A stretch of 64,000 nt of DNA from positions 31,599,910 to 31,663,909 of the forward strand of contig NC_065921.1 of NCBI RefSeq assembly GCF_024586455.1, in the 5' to 3' direction. Within the stretch, counting starts at the first letter, position 1. The number at the start of each line of letters is the position of its first letter. The DNA comes from Bactrocera neohumeralis. Lineage: Eukaryota; Arthropoda; Insecta; Diptera; Tephritidae. The position numbers and the translations under genes were made by a program. This document shows positions 41,840-51,560 of this stretch, piece after piece. The notes under the pieces are model-generated. The model searched no databases and was not told the origin of the DNA. It saw only the letters and a list, made by a program, of their open reading frames with translations.

Positions 41840-42571
41840 GTTTCGGTCTTTTTTAATATGTCATGATCTGTAATTTTCTTTCATTGTTTTCATTAATGTT
41901 CACAACAAATATAATATAACAAATATAATATGTAAAGAATTTTGACTGTCTCAAACCACAACCTGGCTGATTTTGTAAAAGGATTTGGGCTTGCCTTGGG
42001 CTTGGCTTGCTTTGTCTCAGAACTGTAGCCATTGGACCACCTTAAACGTTATGAATCTGCTGATTTTTCCTTGGAATAACTTGTACTTCTTTCGAAATGA
42101 AGCTGGTGACACCGTTACTGTCAATGGAGAGCGGTATAGATCGATGATAACCAACTTTTTATGATCGCAATTAGATGAGGATGATCTTGACAACATCTGC
42201 CTCCAACAAGACGAAGCTACGTGCCACGCTGCACGTGCAACAACCGAATTATTTCGAGAAAAGTTTGACGATTCGATTATTTCAAGAAATTGTAACATTG
42301 AATGGCCTCCAAGAAGTTATGATTTAACAATATTATACTACTTTTGTAGGGTTATTTTTAGTCATTGGTCTTAAGCAATAAACCCGATTCTCTTCAAGCT
42401 TTAGAAGTCAATATTGAACATGCCTTTCACTTATTACGACTTCATTTAGTGGAAAATGTACTCGGAAATTTTGTTCATCGAATTCGTTTCTGCAAAAGAA
42501 GTCTTGCAGTGCATTTGAATGATATTATGTTCAGAGCTTATTGTATCGATTGTACGAGTACTTCACATTAA
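41840..42571 (+). pseudogene. ITm transposase relic, DD41D-type spacing
   Basis: A leader word TAATATGTCATGATCTGTAA (41857) is shared with 56334. Readable blocks are LTVSNHNLADFVKGFGLA (41942), ELPLDHLKRYE, YFFRNEAGDTVTVNGERYRS (42089), NICLQQDEATCHAARATTEL (42193), FREKFDDSIISRN, then WPPRSYDLT and, after a shift, SLVLSNKPDSLQALEVNIEH, LHLVENVLGNFVHRIRFCKR and VHLNDIMFRA, stopping at 42569-42571. The QQD Asp is the second catalytic residue. Counting 41 residues on reaches the Tyr of LYY, where family members have the third Asp (LDYFLWG), so the active site is lost. The distance suggests DD41D. A deletion near 41990 removed the part with the first Asp. Confidence 0.7.
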
Positions 42572-42714
42572 ATAAAAAACATTTGGATTTCCTTAACAAT
42601 TAGAGTATTCTTTTTTGAAAAGAAATCATATCACTATTATGGGGAAACCTGATGCAAACTTCTACGTGCGGGCAAATATTTGGGTTTAAAATAGGAGCGA
42701 AAGAATTCAAGACT

Positions 42715-43045
42715 TATTTTGAAATTGAAAAACGTATATGCAATATCACACATACAGATTCATTGTTATTAGAAAAAGGCGCTCTTTCAATTTCAGTAAG
42801 ATAACTAACATATTGGCCGATATTTGTGGTATAAAGGCCGCCCGAAGTTTTGGTTGCTAAGGGAAATATTGACCCGGTTCAACCATTTTCGGCTCACAAG
42901 CATATTAGAAAGGAATCCTTTCTGAGTTTTTATAATATATCTCACAGATTGACTTATATTTTCGTTTAAAAGTTTAGTAATTTACATTTGGATTCAAAGT
43001 TCACAAAAACATTTTAAATGGACCAGTCGGAATCAAAATCGTCGG
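42715..43045 (+). repeat. Dispersed repeat E, fragment
   Basis: ATTAGAAAAAGGCGCTCTTT, CAGTAAGATAACTAACATAT, TTGGCCGATATTTGTGGTAT, CGAAGTTTTGGTTGCTAAGG and AGGAATCCTTTCTGAG correspond in order to 5940-6160 and 52450-52640. Confidence 0.6.
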
Positions 43046-43075
43046 AGTTCCTTTAAATTACATATATATATGTAC

Positions 43076-43602
43076 TAGGTGTGCCATTTTGAGGAAACCT
43101 TTTTTTTTCAACAGAAACATCAAAACTTTCGAAAGTATATAATGAGCTCTTAAATTAATAAAAAAAAACTTTTTTTTTGTGGTTTTTTTTGCACGCGATG
43201 GCTGCCAGTAGGGATGGTAAACTCGATTCGGATTCTACTCAAAAATCGAGTTTTCTCGTAAAATAGTCGATTTTTCGGAATCGATCTTCAGTAGTCGAAG
43301 TCGATTAAGAATCGATTCTTTACATTCGATTGAATCGATTATTTTACGAGAAAACTCGATTCTCGAGTAGAATCCGAATCGAGTTTACCATCCCTACTGG
43401 CAGCCATCGCGTGCACATATAATAACCTCCGCAGAATAACCACCACAAAAAAAAAGACTTTTTTCCATGTTCCAGAAAATTTGAAAGAGGCTCTCTAATA
43501 TATATGAGCTCATCTTTCGATGACTTTTTTTTACACACTTCGAAAGTTTTGAGCCTGTTTTTCAGTTGAAAAAAAAGGTTGCCTCAAAATGGCACACCCT
43601 AA
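43076..43602. mobile_element. Foldback element with nested palindrome
   Basis: The outer ends are TAGGTGTGCCATTTTGAGG and CCTCAAAATGGCACACCCTA. Inside them CGAAAGT, TGAGCTC and TTTTTGTGG words mirror each other, with the left arm shortened. The centre (43191-43414) is a second, stronger palindrome. GCACGCGATGGCTGCCAGTA, then GGGATGGTAAACTCGATTCG on the left, are exactly complementary to the right side, and the match continues with small gaps for about 80 bp per arm. The loop is rich in TCGATT. No coding. It could extrude as a cruciform or transcribe as a hairpin. Confidence 0.8.
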
Positions 43603-43606
43603 TGTA

Positions 43607-43980
43607 TATGTAAATGATAGGTCGATTTAGCCCTGTTCCTCTGTCTGTATATATGTACATACATATGCATGTATATCGAATTTTGTCCCTTTCTATGCAA
43701 GAAACTGCTCATTTGTTGGAGTCGCCGATATCAGACCACTACAAGCTATGGATTTTTTTAATTTGATGATATATCTTCATGAAATTCGGCGTCTTACTTT
43801 CCAAAGCCTCGGAAAATTTCTTCGTTGGAATTGTTCAGATCAGACAAATAGCTGCCACACAAACTGACCGATAAAAATCAAGATAATGATATTTTATTTC
43901 CTTTTATGCTGTAAAAAAATGCACCTGTGAAGGGCATTATAACTTCGGTGCAGACTTAGTTATCGTTTTTTTTCTTCCTT
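43607..43980 (+). repeat. Dispersed repeat G, degenerate copy
   Basis: GTCGATTTAGCCCTGTTCCT, GAAACTGCTCATTTGTTGGA, GCCGATATCAGACCACTAC, AGCTGCCACACAAACTGACC and the end GAAGGGCATTATAACTTCGG, then TGCAGACTTAGTTATCGTTT and TTCTTCCTT. The 3' hairpin is partly destroyed (TTCGGTGCAGACTTA). Confidence 0.65.
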
Positions 43981-44041
43981 CCGCATAGCACCTTTTGACC
44001 CATATCTGTATATGAGCATAAGTCCAACAGTATATCATACA

Positions 44042-44155
44042 GCAGGGTCGGATCCAGAAATATATTTTGGGGGAGTTCAAGTTCTCTATATCAAGCCGCG
44101 TCGCTTCAAATTTCCTAAATTTCCCCTATTTCCCCACCTGAAACCGCCACTGCAT
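44042..44155. mobile_element. Short hAT-like MITE or solo ends
   Basis: CAGGGTCGGATCCAGAAATA at the left and GAAACCGCCACTG at the right are the kind of ends found on hAT elements (CAGNGGCGGATCC... and ...CCGCCACTG). The interior is only about 80 bp and G/C-run rich (TTTTGGGGGAG, TTTCCCC). The flanks CATACAG and CATATAG are similar but not identical, so the target duplication is uncertain. Confidence 0.5.
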
Positions 44156-45005
44156 ATAGTATTACAAGTAATCTTCGTTTGAGTGATAGCACACGTCGGC
44201 CTTGATCAACTGCATTGGATCGTCATCCATTTACCATATATGCATTGCGACATATTCATATTATAAAAGAAGTTCTTCTTAATTATCAAGGTATTTTACA
44301 AAATTTCTAATAAATGTGTTCATATAAAAAGTGACTGGAAGAGAATTTATACTTTGAAGCGCTTTAGCGTTGACGACGTTGTCCATATGATTGAAGTAGT
44401 ATCTACACTTTACTCACATACTCGAATGTAGTATTGTCGACTACTGTTACCTACTTATATAAATACATACATACATATGTGTAAGTCGCTCAAGATTACA
44501 TATTTTGCACAGGAACATTAATTCTCGAAAGCTGAATGTTTAGCTCAGCATGGCCATTAACATTTTGAAATCAAATTGCATTTTGTATTTATTAATTTTC
44601 TGTTATCTAGCGCTAAGGTTAAATGTTATCACTGTATACTGTAGAATGAATGTTTTGCTGATAACTCATATATAGCTTGCTGTTTGGAGTATAAGTACGT
44701 ATTCAAAATTTACAGTATATGAATATGCAGGTACTTATGGTAACAAATGATATCTGTTTGAGTACTTCTCGCTCTATTTATATGTTGAATTAATGATCAA
44801 TATACATGAATAATTTAGCCAAGGATTTGCTATAGTTTGGGAGAGATACAATTTAATTAATGTTCTTCGAGAAAATTACGGTAATACTATATGTGTATAG
44901 TGTATAAATTCCAACTGAATATGTATGGATCTGATATGTTGATGTTGAGAGCTGAAATTATTGCAACCAAAAATCGAATTTATTAGACAGCTGCAATTAC
45001 TCACG
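44156..45005. other. No gene recognised
   Basis: AT-rich DNA without recognisable repeat or coding signal, apart from an ACATACATACATATGTG tract near 44465. Confidence 0.4.
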
Positions 45006-45009
45006 TTAA

Positions 45010-45717
45010 GGGGGTATTCTAGTCTAGAAATGCTTTTTAACGGCATTTTTTAAAGTCGAATAAAAAAAAAACTAAGAACATTTTTACCATCCAATTTTTT
45101 ATCAGATATTTATTGATATTTTAAGAATACAAAAAAAAAAAAAAAAAAAAATTTTGTGATAATTTGATTAATTGCGGCATGGTGGCGTGGCGGGGGTTGA
45201 AAATAAGGGTGCGCCCTTCCTGACACGATTCCAACACTTTGGGTGATCTGAAAAAAAAAAAAAAATTTTTTAATCAGTACAAATGCCGTTATCGTCTGAA
45301 CTAGGATAAATAAAAAAAAAAATTTAGTAAATGGCGACTGTTTGAATTTTTTGCCCGTTTTTAGGCAAAGATCAAAATTTTTTAAAAATAGTAAAAATCA
45401 AAATTTTTTAATAATCCTAGTTCCAACCATAGAGAGATATATAAAGAAGGTCCGCACCAAATTTCAAGTTAAATCGGTTCATTAGAACTTGAGAAATCAT
45501 GTCAGAAGTGTTGAAAATAGTAGTTTCGAGAAAAACGCGATTAAAGATTTGAGTCTAACTGCAGCCGGTTTGCACGCTGCGTCACTAAAATAGCTATAAG
45601 TCGATAAATAATAGGAATTTTAAAAATTCCTTTGGGGAATATATTCTTAAAGGTCCAGTCTTTAAGAATATGCAAAAAAAAAATCGATTTTTTCAAAATT
45701 CTAGACTAGAATACTAA
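45010..45717. mobile_element. MITE family A, diverged; left TTAA only
   Basis: It begins GGGGGTATTCTAGTCTAGAA after TTAA (45006-45009) and ends TTCTAGACTAGAATAC, after which TAAG replaces the expected CCCCTTAA. The interior shares CCTAGTTCCAACCATAGAGA and AAATCGGTTCATTAGAAC with the 21.5 kb copy, plus a poly-A run of about 20 at 45130. It is followed at once by a repeat E fragment. Confidence 0.7.
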
Positions 45718-45860
45718 GTAATGTTGTGGAAGAATTCAAAATTCATTGCTCGACGAAATCGTGAAGGGATTACAATCAAATTTGGTATCTTTTCGACTTA
45801 TTTTGAAGGTCATAGACTCAGTTAGTTTAATTGCTTGCTTTAATTACTTCGCGGCAGCTA
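45718..45860 (+). repeat. Dispersed repeat E, fragment
   Basis: AATGTTGTGGAAGAATTCAA, TTGCTCGACGAAATCGTGAA and TACAATCAAATTTGGTATCT correspond to 1810-1880, in a better preserved form. The MITE at 45010 probably inserted into this repeat. Confidence 0.6.
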
Positions 45861-45997
45861 AAATTAAGTATATTAAAGTCCTCAAATGAGTTATGCATAT
45901 GCTGCACAAACTCTACTGAAGAAGTTATATTTGATATACTGAGTTCATGTGTGATGTGATTTCATTTGTTACAAACAATGGCATATTTGAAATCAGA

Positions 45998-46322
45998 ACC
46001 TTTCTCTCGAAAACTCGCAACGTCGACTCATCAGTTGTTGTCATCGTCCATGGCTCTGCGCCATATAGCAGGACGGGAATAATGAGTGACTTGTAGAGTT
46101 TGGTTTTTGTTCGTCGAGAGAGAACTTTACTTCTCAGTTGCCTACTCAGTCCGAAGAGTAGCACCTGTTGGCAAGAGTTATTCTGCGTTAGATTTCGAGG
46201 CTGACATTGTTGTTGGTGCTTATGCTGGTTCCAAGATAGACGAAATTATCTACGACGTCAAAGTTATGACTGTCAATAGTGACGTGAGAGCCAAATCGCT
46301 AGTGCGACGACTGTTTGTTTGA
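45998..46322 (-). pseudogene. AAG-tailed LINE, internal fragment (diverged subfamily)
   Basis: On the minus strand from 46322 the sequence matches 11325-11650. It has the KQSSH (CAAACAAACAGTCGTCGCAC) region, FVYLGTSI, NNVSLEI followed by a stop, CYSS (frameshift), GLSRQLRSKVLSRRTKTKLY, KSLIIPVLLYGAEPWTMTTT and DESTLRVFERKVL. The 3' half and the AAG tail are missing. Shared differences (TTT in place of TAT after WTM) group it with the copy at 53690-54436 as an older subfamily. Confidence 0.75.
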
Positions 46323-46635
46323 TGACGGGAGATATTTAAAAAATAGTACATATGTACATATCACAAATTTGCTGAGTAACTATGTAATTTATATTAATTT
46401 TATTTCTTACGTGTTCTTTACGCTTAACTAACATAAATAATATTGAAAGAAAAAGTCTGGATATATTTTAACTATTTTGAAATCAAACTAGTTAAAACTA
46501 AATACTATTAAGTTAAGATATTATGCGGCATATTCACCACTTTACCGCTTTCTGGCATATAAATAGATTGTTTGTAACACCTAAAACTAATAAAAATATA
46601 TTCAGTTTTATTATATATACATATACATATGTACA
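46323..46635. other. No gene recognised
   Basis: AT-rich DNA between a LINE fragment and MITE C. It ends in a TATACATATACATATG microsatellite. Confidence 0.45.
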
Positions 46636-47093
46636 TTAGAGTGATTCAAAAAAAAAAAAATTTTTCGTTTCGTACTGGGAAAAATAAGTTCTTAGATACC
46701 TCTAAAAAGACCTCTCCAAACATCAGCTTTTAATTGTAACGGGAAGGTCCTCCTACATACGGTTTTTATATTTTCTTATTATCAGATAGAAAAATTTATA
46801 TCTCGCTTCCAACTACTTGAAAAAATATTTTGTTCCTTAGATTTTGTAGGAAATTTAATGCTCTACAAAAAAGGTCTAAAATGATTTTTTCGTAAACCCA
46901 GCCGTTCAAAAGATATTAACGGTTGAAGCTTGATTATTTTTGGTAAAATTTTTTATTTCTTATGAATTTTATAACTCAATGAAAAAAATCATTATGAATA
47001 AGGTTTTTGGCTTTGGCTTTCTCAGAGGTGTCTAGGAACCTATTTTTCAGAGCATCAAAAGAAAAAAAAATTTTTTTTTTTGAATCACTCTAA
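46636..47093. mobile_element. MITE family C, complete, inverted relative to 16.7 kb copy
   Basis: It begins TTAGAGTGATTCAAAAAAAA and ends TTTTTTGAATCACTCTAA. The internal order (AATTGTAACGGGAAGGTCCT near the left, AATCATTATGAATAAGG near the right) is opposite to 16697-17153. The flanks GTACA and TGTAC lie in microsatellite. 458 bp, non-coding. Confidence 0.85.
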
Positions 47094-47220
47094 TGTACAT
47101 ACATAGGTACACTAGCCGGAGAGTGGGCTCCTTTGCATAATAAACGTTTACTGTCTTAAATCCTCGGAATCATTGTTCAAATTACTGAGAATTTGTAAAT
47201 TTTCTGTTGCACTTAACAAG

Positions 47221-47756
47221 CTAAGGTGCCTGCAGAGTGGACGCTCAAAGCCGAGCCGAGCGCAAAGCTGATTTCGATCAACACTGAACGATTTTAGCTA
47301 CCGCAGAGTAGACGCGAAATTCCGCGCGTACTTTGCTATTATACTGTTTCGTTCTGTTCTGTTTCTTGTTCGTAACAGTTTCTTTTAACAATAAAGAACT
47401 TAGTTCAAATCTCATATTTTTTAAAATAAGCAATATAATTAATCAATGGATGTTTTTTACGTAAAAAAGTAGTGCGTAAAGAAAATACGAGTATTTAATA
47501 CTTCCCGATAAATTAGGGAAGTCTCGTCAAAAGTTTTCCCTTCAAAATATTAATAGCGGGCATTCTAAATATTGTTCCATAACATTCAAGGTAGTTCCTT
47601 ATAAGCAAAATATGATACCAATATACAAATGAACTATAAAACACGCGAGTCGGCGCCGAAAAATGAATCAAAACTGGTTTCTCGCATTGATCAGTTTCGC
47701 ATTCGTCAGCTTTGCGCTCGGCTCGGCTTTAAGCGTCCACTCTGCGGGCACCCTAA
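47221..47756. mobile_element. MITE family D, ~50-bp terminal inverted repeats
   Basis: Left TAAGGTGCCTGCAGAGTGGA, then CGCTCAAAGCCGAGCCGAGC and GCAAAGCTGA. Right, read on the minus strand, TTAGGGTGCCCGCAGAGTGG, then ACGCTTAAAGCCGAGCCGAG and CGCAAAGCTGA. The interior has no frame. A one-ended relative lies at 2961-3060. The unusual GC-rich ends contrast with the AT-rich middle. Confidence 0.8.
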
Positions 47757-47957
47757 AGGCCAGCGGCAAACTTTTTTGTTGAGGTAAATACATACATACA
47801 TAGATTGAACTTATACTCTCCTCTGAAATACAAGTTATTGTGTCTAAAACCCGAAAAATTTTAATAAATACAAGTTTTTACAAAAAAAGCTTTAAACGAT
47901 TAATTTATAAATACGCAAACATTTCGCAATTTTGGTAATAATGAATGCAAATCGAAA

Positions 47958-48098
47958 GGAATTGACTTGAGTGAAAGGCAAAATGAATGTCAAAACTACC
48001 GTCAAATAGCAAAAACCGTCGGAATTCAGACAATTGTAAAAAACTTTGCCAAAAACGGGAAAAATCAGTACGAAGACAGAATCTGCATATCTTTCTAA
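47958..48098 (+). pseudogene. Tc1-like transposase, HTH fragment
   Basis: The frame reads GIDLSERQNECQNYRQIAKT, then VGIQTIVKNFAKNGKNQYED and RICISF before a stop. LSERQ, then YRQIAKTVG and QTIVKNF is the first helix-turn-helix of Tc1/Bari-type transposases (DNA recognition). A short deletion after TVG removes a few residues. Nothing of the catalytic part follows: the M1 mariner derivative begins at 48256. Confidence 0.6.
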
Positions 48099-48255
48099 AA
48101 TAAAACAAATAGAAGCAAATAGTGCTGTGTCTCCTGCGGGGTATCATGCAAGTGTTTCTCACAAAATAACGGTATAGTTTTTATACACCTAGTTCTATTA
48201 AAAATCAACATGCTTATTTGTTTTTCAATCTATTTCAAAATATGCATACATAATA

Positions 48256-48793
48256 GGTTGTCAAAAAAGTCTTGCGGTATTTTCGCTAGTTGGCGCTGAA
48301 AGCGCGTAGTTCTAGTTTTATTCGTCGCATCGGGTCATGCTAAACCTTTTTGGAAAGCTCATTTCACGCGCTAACACGTGTTTGATTGATTGTCGTTTCT
48401 TTTAAGTCGTTCGTGAGTTATAGCGTCGCAAACATGGAGCAAAATAAAGAGAAAATACGGCATATTTTACAGTACTACTACGATAAAGGCGAAAATGCAT
48501 CTCAAGCCGCCAATAAAATTTGTGCAGTTTATGGACCCGATACAGTTTCCATTTCCACCGCACAACGATGGTTTCAACGTTTTCGTTCTGGTGTAGAGGT
48601 GGTCGAAGATGCGCCACGCTCCGGAAGGCCTGTCGTCGAAAATTGCGATAAAATCGCTGAATTGGTCGAAAGAGACCGGCATAGTAGCAGCCGTAGCATC
48701 GGTCAAGAGCTGGGCATGAGTCATCAAAAATTCATTTCAATTTCAATAAAAAAAAAATTCAATAAAAATACCGCAAGACTTTTTTGACAACCC
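48256..48793 (+). mobile_element. mariner derivative type M1, complete non-autonomous copy
   Basis: Ends are GGTTGTCAAAAAAGTCTTGC at 48256 and its complement GCAAGACTTTTTTGACAACC ending at 48792, with TA at 48254-48255. It is about 538 bp. After the first ~95 codons of transposase the sequence goes directly to an AT-rich tail and the right terminal repeat. The same junction (GAGTCATCAAAAATTCATTT) is found at 24932-25456. The copies at 20.5 and 24.9 kb are diverged sisters. Confidence 0.9.
48434..48787 (+). CDS. DNA-binding domain-only mariner transposase ORF
   Basis: ATG 48434 (CAAACATGG) opens an uninterrupted frame to 48787, about 117 codons. It begins MEQNKEKIRHILQYYYDKGE, NKICAVYGPDTVSISTAQRW (first HTH), FQRFRSGVEVVEDAPRSGRP (linker with the GRP AT-hook-like motif) and DRHSSSRSIGQELGMSHQ (second HTH). 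It then runs into a short tail ISIKKKFNKNTARLF encoded by the terminal repeat itself. The catalytic DDE domain is absent. Mariner N-termini bind terminal inverted repeats and mediate dimerisation, so this product could in principle compete with an active transposase. Whether it is expressed is unknown. The frame is intact here but broken at 24.9 kb. Confidence 0.6.
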   Translation: MEQNKEKIRHILQYYYDKGENASQAANKICAVYGPDTVSISTAQRWFQRFRSGVEVVEDAPRSGRPVVENCDKIAELVERDRHSSSRSIGQELGMSHQKFISISIKKKFNKNTARLF

Positions 48794-48799
48794 ATTATA

Positions 48800-49480
48800 T
48801 ACTTAGCAGTAAATATGTCTTATCAAACAATTTTTTTAGACATAAAAAAACGAATACAAAAACTTAAAATACGCTTAAATCATAAAAACTATTAACAAAA
48901 ACAAATAATTCAAAACATATGTATGTATACGAATAACGCGATGATCATGGTGGTGGTAACCAGAAAACCGAAATTTTTTCCTTTTTACGCTTTTGGTTTT
49001 TGTTTTATGACATTTTGATATTTTTCTGCAAAATTATATGTATGTATATATTTATAAATAATATTTTTTTAGTATTATTTTTTTTTTTTTCTGCAAAATA
49101 ATATATACATATGTATGTATTTATAAATAATATTTTTTTAGTATTAAAATTTTCAAATTTATTTTACAAAAAGCCAAAAAAATTTGTATCACAATTCGTA
49201 AAAAATATATTTTGTTTTTAATAATAAATATCATATGTTCTTTGCAATGACATAAGACATATGTACATACATACATATGTATGTGTACAAAGTTTCCTGA
49301 TGGTCAGTTATGTGGTTTCGGCGTGAAAGAGTAACAAATTTACTTACATACATTCACATTTATAATAAGAGTATGGATTATTATTATTTTGTTGAAAGGT
49401 CAGTTAGATATTTGAACATTTAAAAAAATAATTTACTTCCAAGTGTACTTAAAATGTATCTTAATAGCGGCATCTACCAT
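48800..49480. repeat. AT-rich DNA with a ~66-bp tandem duplication
   Basis: TTTTTCTGCAAAATTATATG at 49022 and TTTTTCTGCAAAATAATATA at 49087 each precede TATGTAT and TTTATAAATAATATTTTTTT, giving two units. Microsatellite TACATACATACATATGTATG lies near 49263. No coding. Confidence 0.6.
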
Positions 49481-49484
49481 TTCG

Positions 49485-49845
49485 AATAGGATAACCACCT
49501 AAAACACACGTCCTATCTTGTACGCAAATGGTTGTTATGCAATTGCAAACAATTCCTTACACCGCCGCAATCACCAAACATTAACTCTATTGAACATATC
49601 TGGGACTTATTGCAAAATCGTATTCGAATTTCACTAAAAAAAAGTCCATAACAGCTGCCCTGTCGACTGAGTGGGACAAAGTATTCGAAAATGATACCAG
49701 AAATTTAGTGAGGAGTATGCTTCGACGTGACGTCTGGAGGCAATTATTAAATCAAAAAGAAGGCGAACAAAATAATAAATATATCTAAAACAATTTTAGT
49801 TACTTTTGATTTACATAAATAACAACTAGTGTATGTAAACTTCTT
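49485..49845 (+). pseudogene. Tc1-like transposase, C-terminal remnant with right terminus
   Basis: From 49490 the frame reads DNHLKHTSYLVRKWLLCNCK, QFLTPPQSPNINSIEHIWDL and LQNRIRISLKKS. A one-base loss in the A-run at 49637 shifts the frame, after which ITAALSTEWDKVFENDTRNL and VRSMLRRDVWRQLLNQKEGE continue to a stop at 49786-49788. DN(H)PKHTS carries the second catalytic Asp and SPN-N-IEHIW the final Glu of the DDE triad. The block AGTGTATGTAAACTTCT at 49829-49845 looks like the Tc1-type terminal repeat. The N-terminal half is missing. Apart from the frameshift the domain is fairly well preserved. Confidence 0.8.
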
Positions 49846-50168
49846 TGATTGAATTCAGCAAGGCAACCCCTCCATGAAAATTTTCAAATTGTGAGTTATT
49901 ATAGCGTCCCAAAACAACTGCCAACACTTTTAAGACAACCGAATTAAATCACTTTAAACGCCTTTGGTCACTAAAACATAAGGAAACATAGTGCGACGAC
50001 CAGATTGAAAGATGTCATCATAGATAATGTGGAACAATTTTAGTTGAGCAGACCGAAAAGCCAATAAAACTAAGGCCTCATTCATTACTAAAATATATAC
50101 ATACATACATAAGTGTTTTTCTTTCCGAATTACTTAAGTAAAATTTAATTCTTTATTAAATCTGCACT
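49846..50168. other. No gene recognised
   Basis: AT-rich sequence between two transposon remnants, with a TACATACATACAT tract near 50098. Confidence 0.4.
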
Positions 50169-50170
50169 TA

Positions 50171-51104
50171 CAAGGTCTGTCGCAAAAGAAACAGAACTTT
50201 TTAAATATAACTGTTTCTGGTGGCGCCACCTATTGGTGGGTATATGAAATAAAAAGTTTGATCTCTTGTTGACATTTCGTAAACATTTTAGGACAATTGG
50301 ATAACTACAATCGATGTTATCGATCAAAAAGTGACAGCAGCTTTTGGTCTTCGGTCGTAAAATGCAAAGACCAATATTAAATTTTGTTTTAAACTTGGAA
50401 AAACGTTTACTGAAACATTTCAAATGATGAAAAAAGTTTATGGTGATCAGTGCCTATCCCGTAGTAATGTGCATGAGTGGCTGAAGCGATTCCAAGAAGG
50501 TCGTGAGGACCTCTGTGACGATCAGAAGTCGGTCGTCTTCAGAAGTCAAAAATAAAGACAATGCTGATTTGTTTTTACGATTCCGAGGGTATTGTACACC
50601 GAGAGTTCATCCCACCTGGCCAAACGATTAATGCTGTGTTTTGCCTTGGTGTTATGAAGCGTCTTTTGTCACGCATTCGTCGTGCTCGACCACAATACCG
50701 TGAGGCAGGGTCCTGGCGCCTGTTGCACGATAATGCGCCGTGTCATCGGTCGACGCTTGTCACTGATTTTTTGACAAAAAACTCCATATTAACCATTAAT
50801 CACTCACCCTACTCATCTGATCTGGCACCCTGTGATTTTTACCTATTTGGAAAACTTCATTTGCCCATGAAAGGACACTGGTTTCAGGACATTTCAGCTA
50901 TCCAAAAGGCGACGACCGATATTCTCAAGAGCTTTCCGAAAAATGGCCTTAAACACTCATTCGAAATGCTAATTGACCGGGCTAAACGCTGTATCGAAGC
51001 ACAAGGAAACTACTTAGAATAAAAAAATATAACTTTTGAAAAATATTAATTTTTTGTTGTTTTTTGTTTTTTTTACAGTCCTGTTTCTGTTGCGACAGAC
51101 CTTG
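50171..51104 (+). mobile_element. mariner derivative, internally deleted (type M2)
   Basis: Ends are CAAGGTCTGTCGCAAAAGAA (50171) and TTCTGTTGCGACAGACCTTG (to 51104), flanked by TA at 50169-50170 and 51105-51106. The 934-bp element has the HTH half (50370-50555) fused by a deletion to the catalytic half (50561-51022). It is the better preserved sister of 13959-14865 and carries the same junction CAGAAGTCGGTCGTCTTCAG. Confidence 0.9.
50355..51022 (+). pseudogene. M2 mariner transposase with the first catalytic Asp deleted
   Basis: The N-terminal part reads NIKFCFKLGKTFTETFQMMK, KVYGDQCLSRSNVHEWLKRF and QEGREDLCDDQKSVVFRSQK, then TAA. One frame over, from 50561, an uninterrupted 153-codon frame begins MLICFYDSEGIVHREFIPPG. 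It continues LGVMKRLLSRIRRARPQYRE, WRLLHDNAPCHRSTLVTDFL, NHSPYSSDLAPCDFYLFGKL and AKRCIEAQGNYLE. Between the Asp of HDN and the Asp of CDF are 34 residues, the DD34D spacing of true mariners. About 120 residues around the GDETW motif are missing between the two parts, so no cleavage is possible. The catalytic C-terminal frame is otherwise intact. Confidence 0.85.
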
Positions 51105-51189
51105 TATAATTTGTAAACCTGCACTTTGAAAATCATTACCCTATAAACATTGTGACAAAGAAACAATTAAATTCCCCGGGTAAATAATA

Positions 51190-51560
51190 TTTCAAAAAAA
51201 GTATTCTGCTAAGTTGGTAGGACTGTCCTTAATTACTATGCCGGAATATTGAATAAAGCATTTGTCTTAAATTTTGTATTTCTAACCATATTTCGTGTGC
51301 GGAATTGTTGCGAATATTGGGAAAGGCTTACGATGATTCACATTTATCAAAAACACAAGCCTACGAGCGGTACAAAGCCTTCAAAGACGGTCGAGAGATC
51401 GTTGAAGACATGCCTCGTTCTGCACGACCTTCGACCTCTTCAACTGATGAAAATATTAAAAAGTGAAGGATATGGTGCTTGAAAATCAATGATGGATGGA
51501 CTGGAAAAATCGTTAGCATAAGTGTATTACATCTACAAAATAAATATTGATGAATAATCA
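51190..51560 (+). pseudogene. mariner derivative, N-terminus joined to last residues
   Basis: From 51269 the frame reads KFCISNHISCAELLRILGKA, YDDSHLSKTQAYERYKAFKD and GREIVEDMPRSARPSTSSTD, then a one-base shift near 51463, KVKDMVLENQ, and at once DWKNR and KCIT, the last part of the family. About 250 catalytic residues are missing. The upstream TTGGTAGGACTGTCCTTAAT corresponds to the leader at 23738. The pattern is a third independent case of a head-to-tail internal deletion. Confidence 0.7.

Noticed and set aside
43191..43414. Palindrome considered as a microRNA precursor
   Set aside because: The arms are far longer than an animal pre-miRNA, the ends are transposon-like and no conserved ~22-nt block can be argued.
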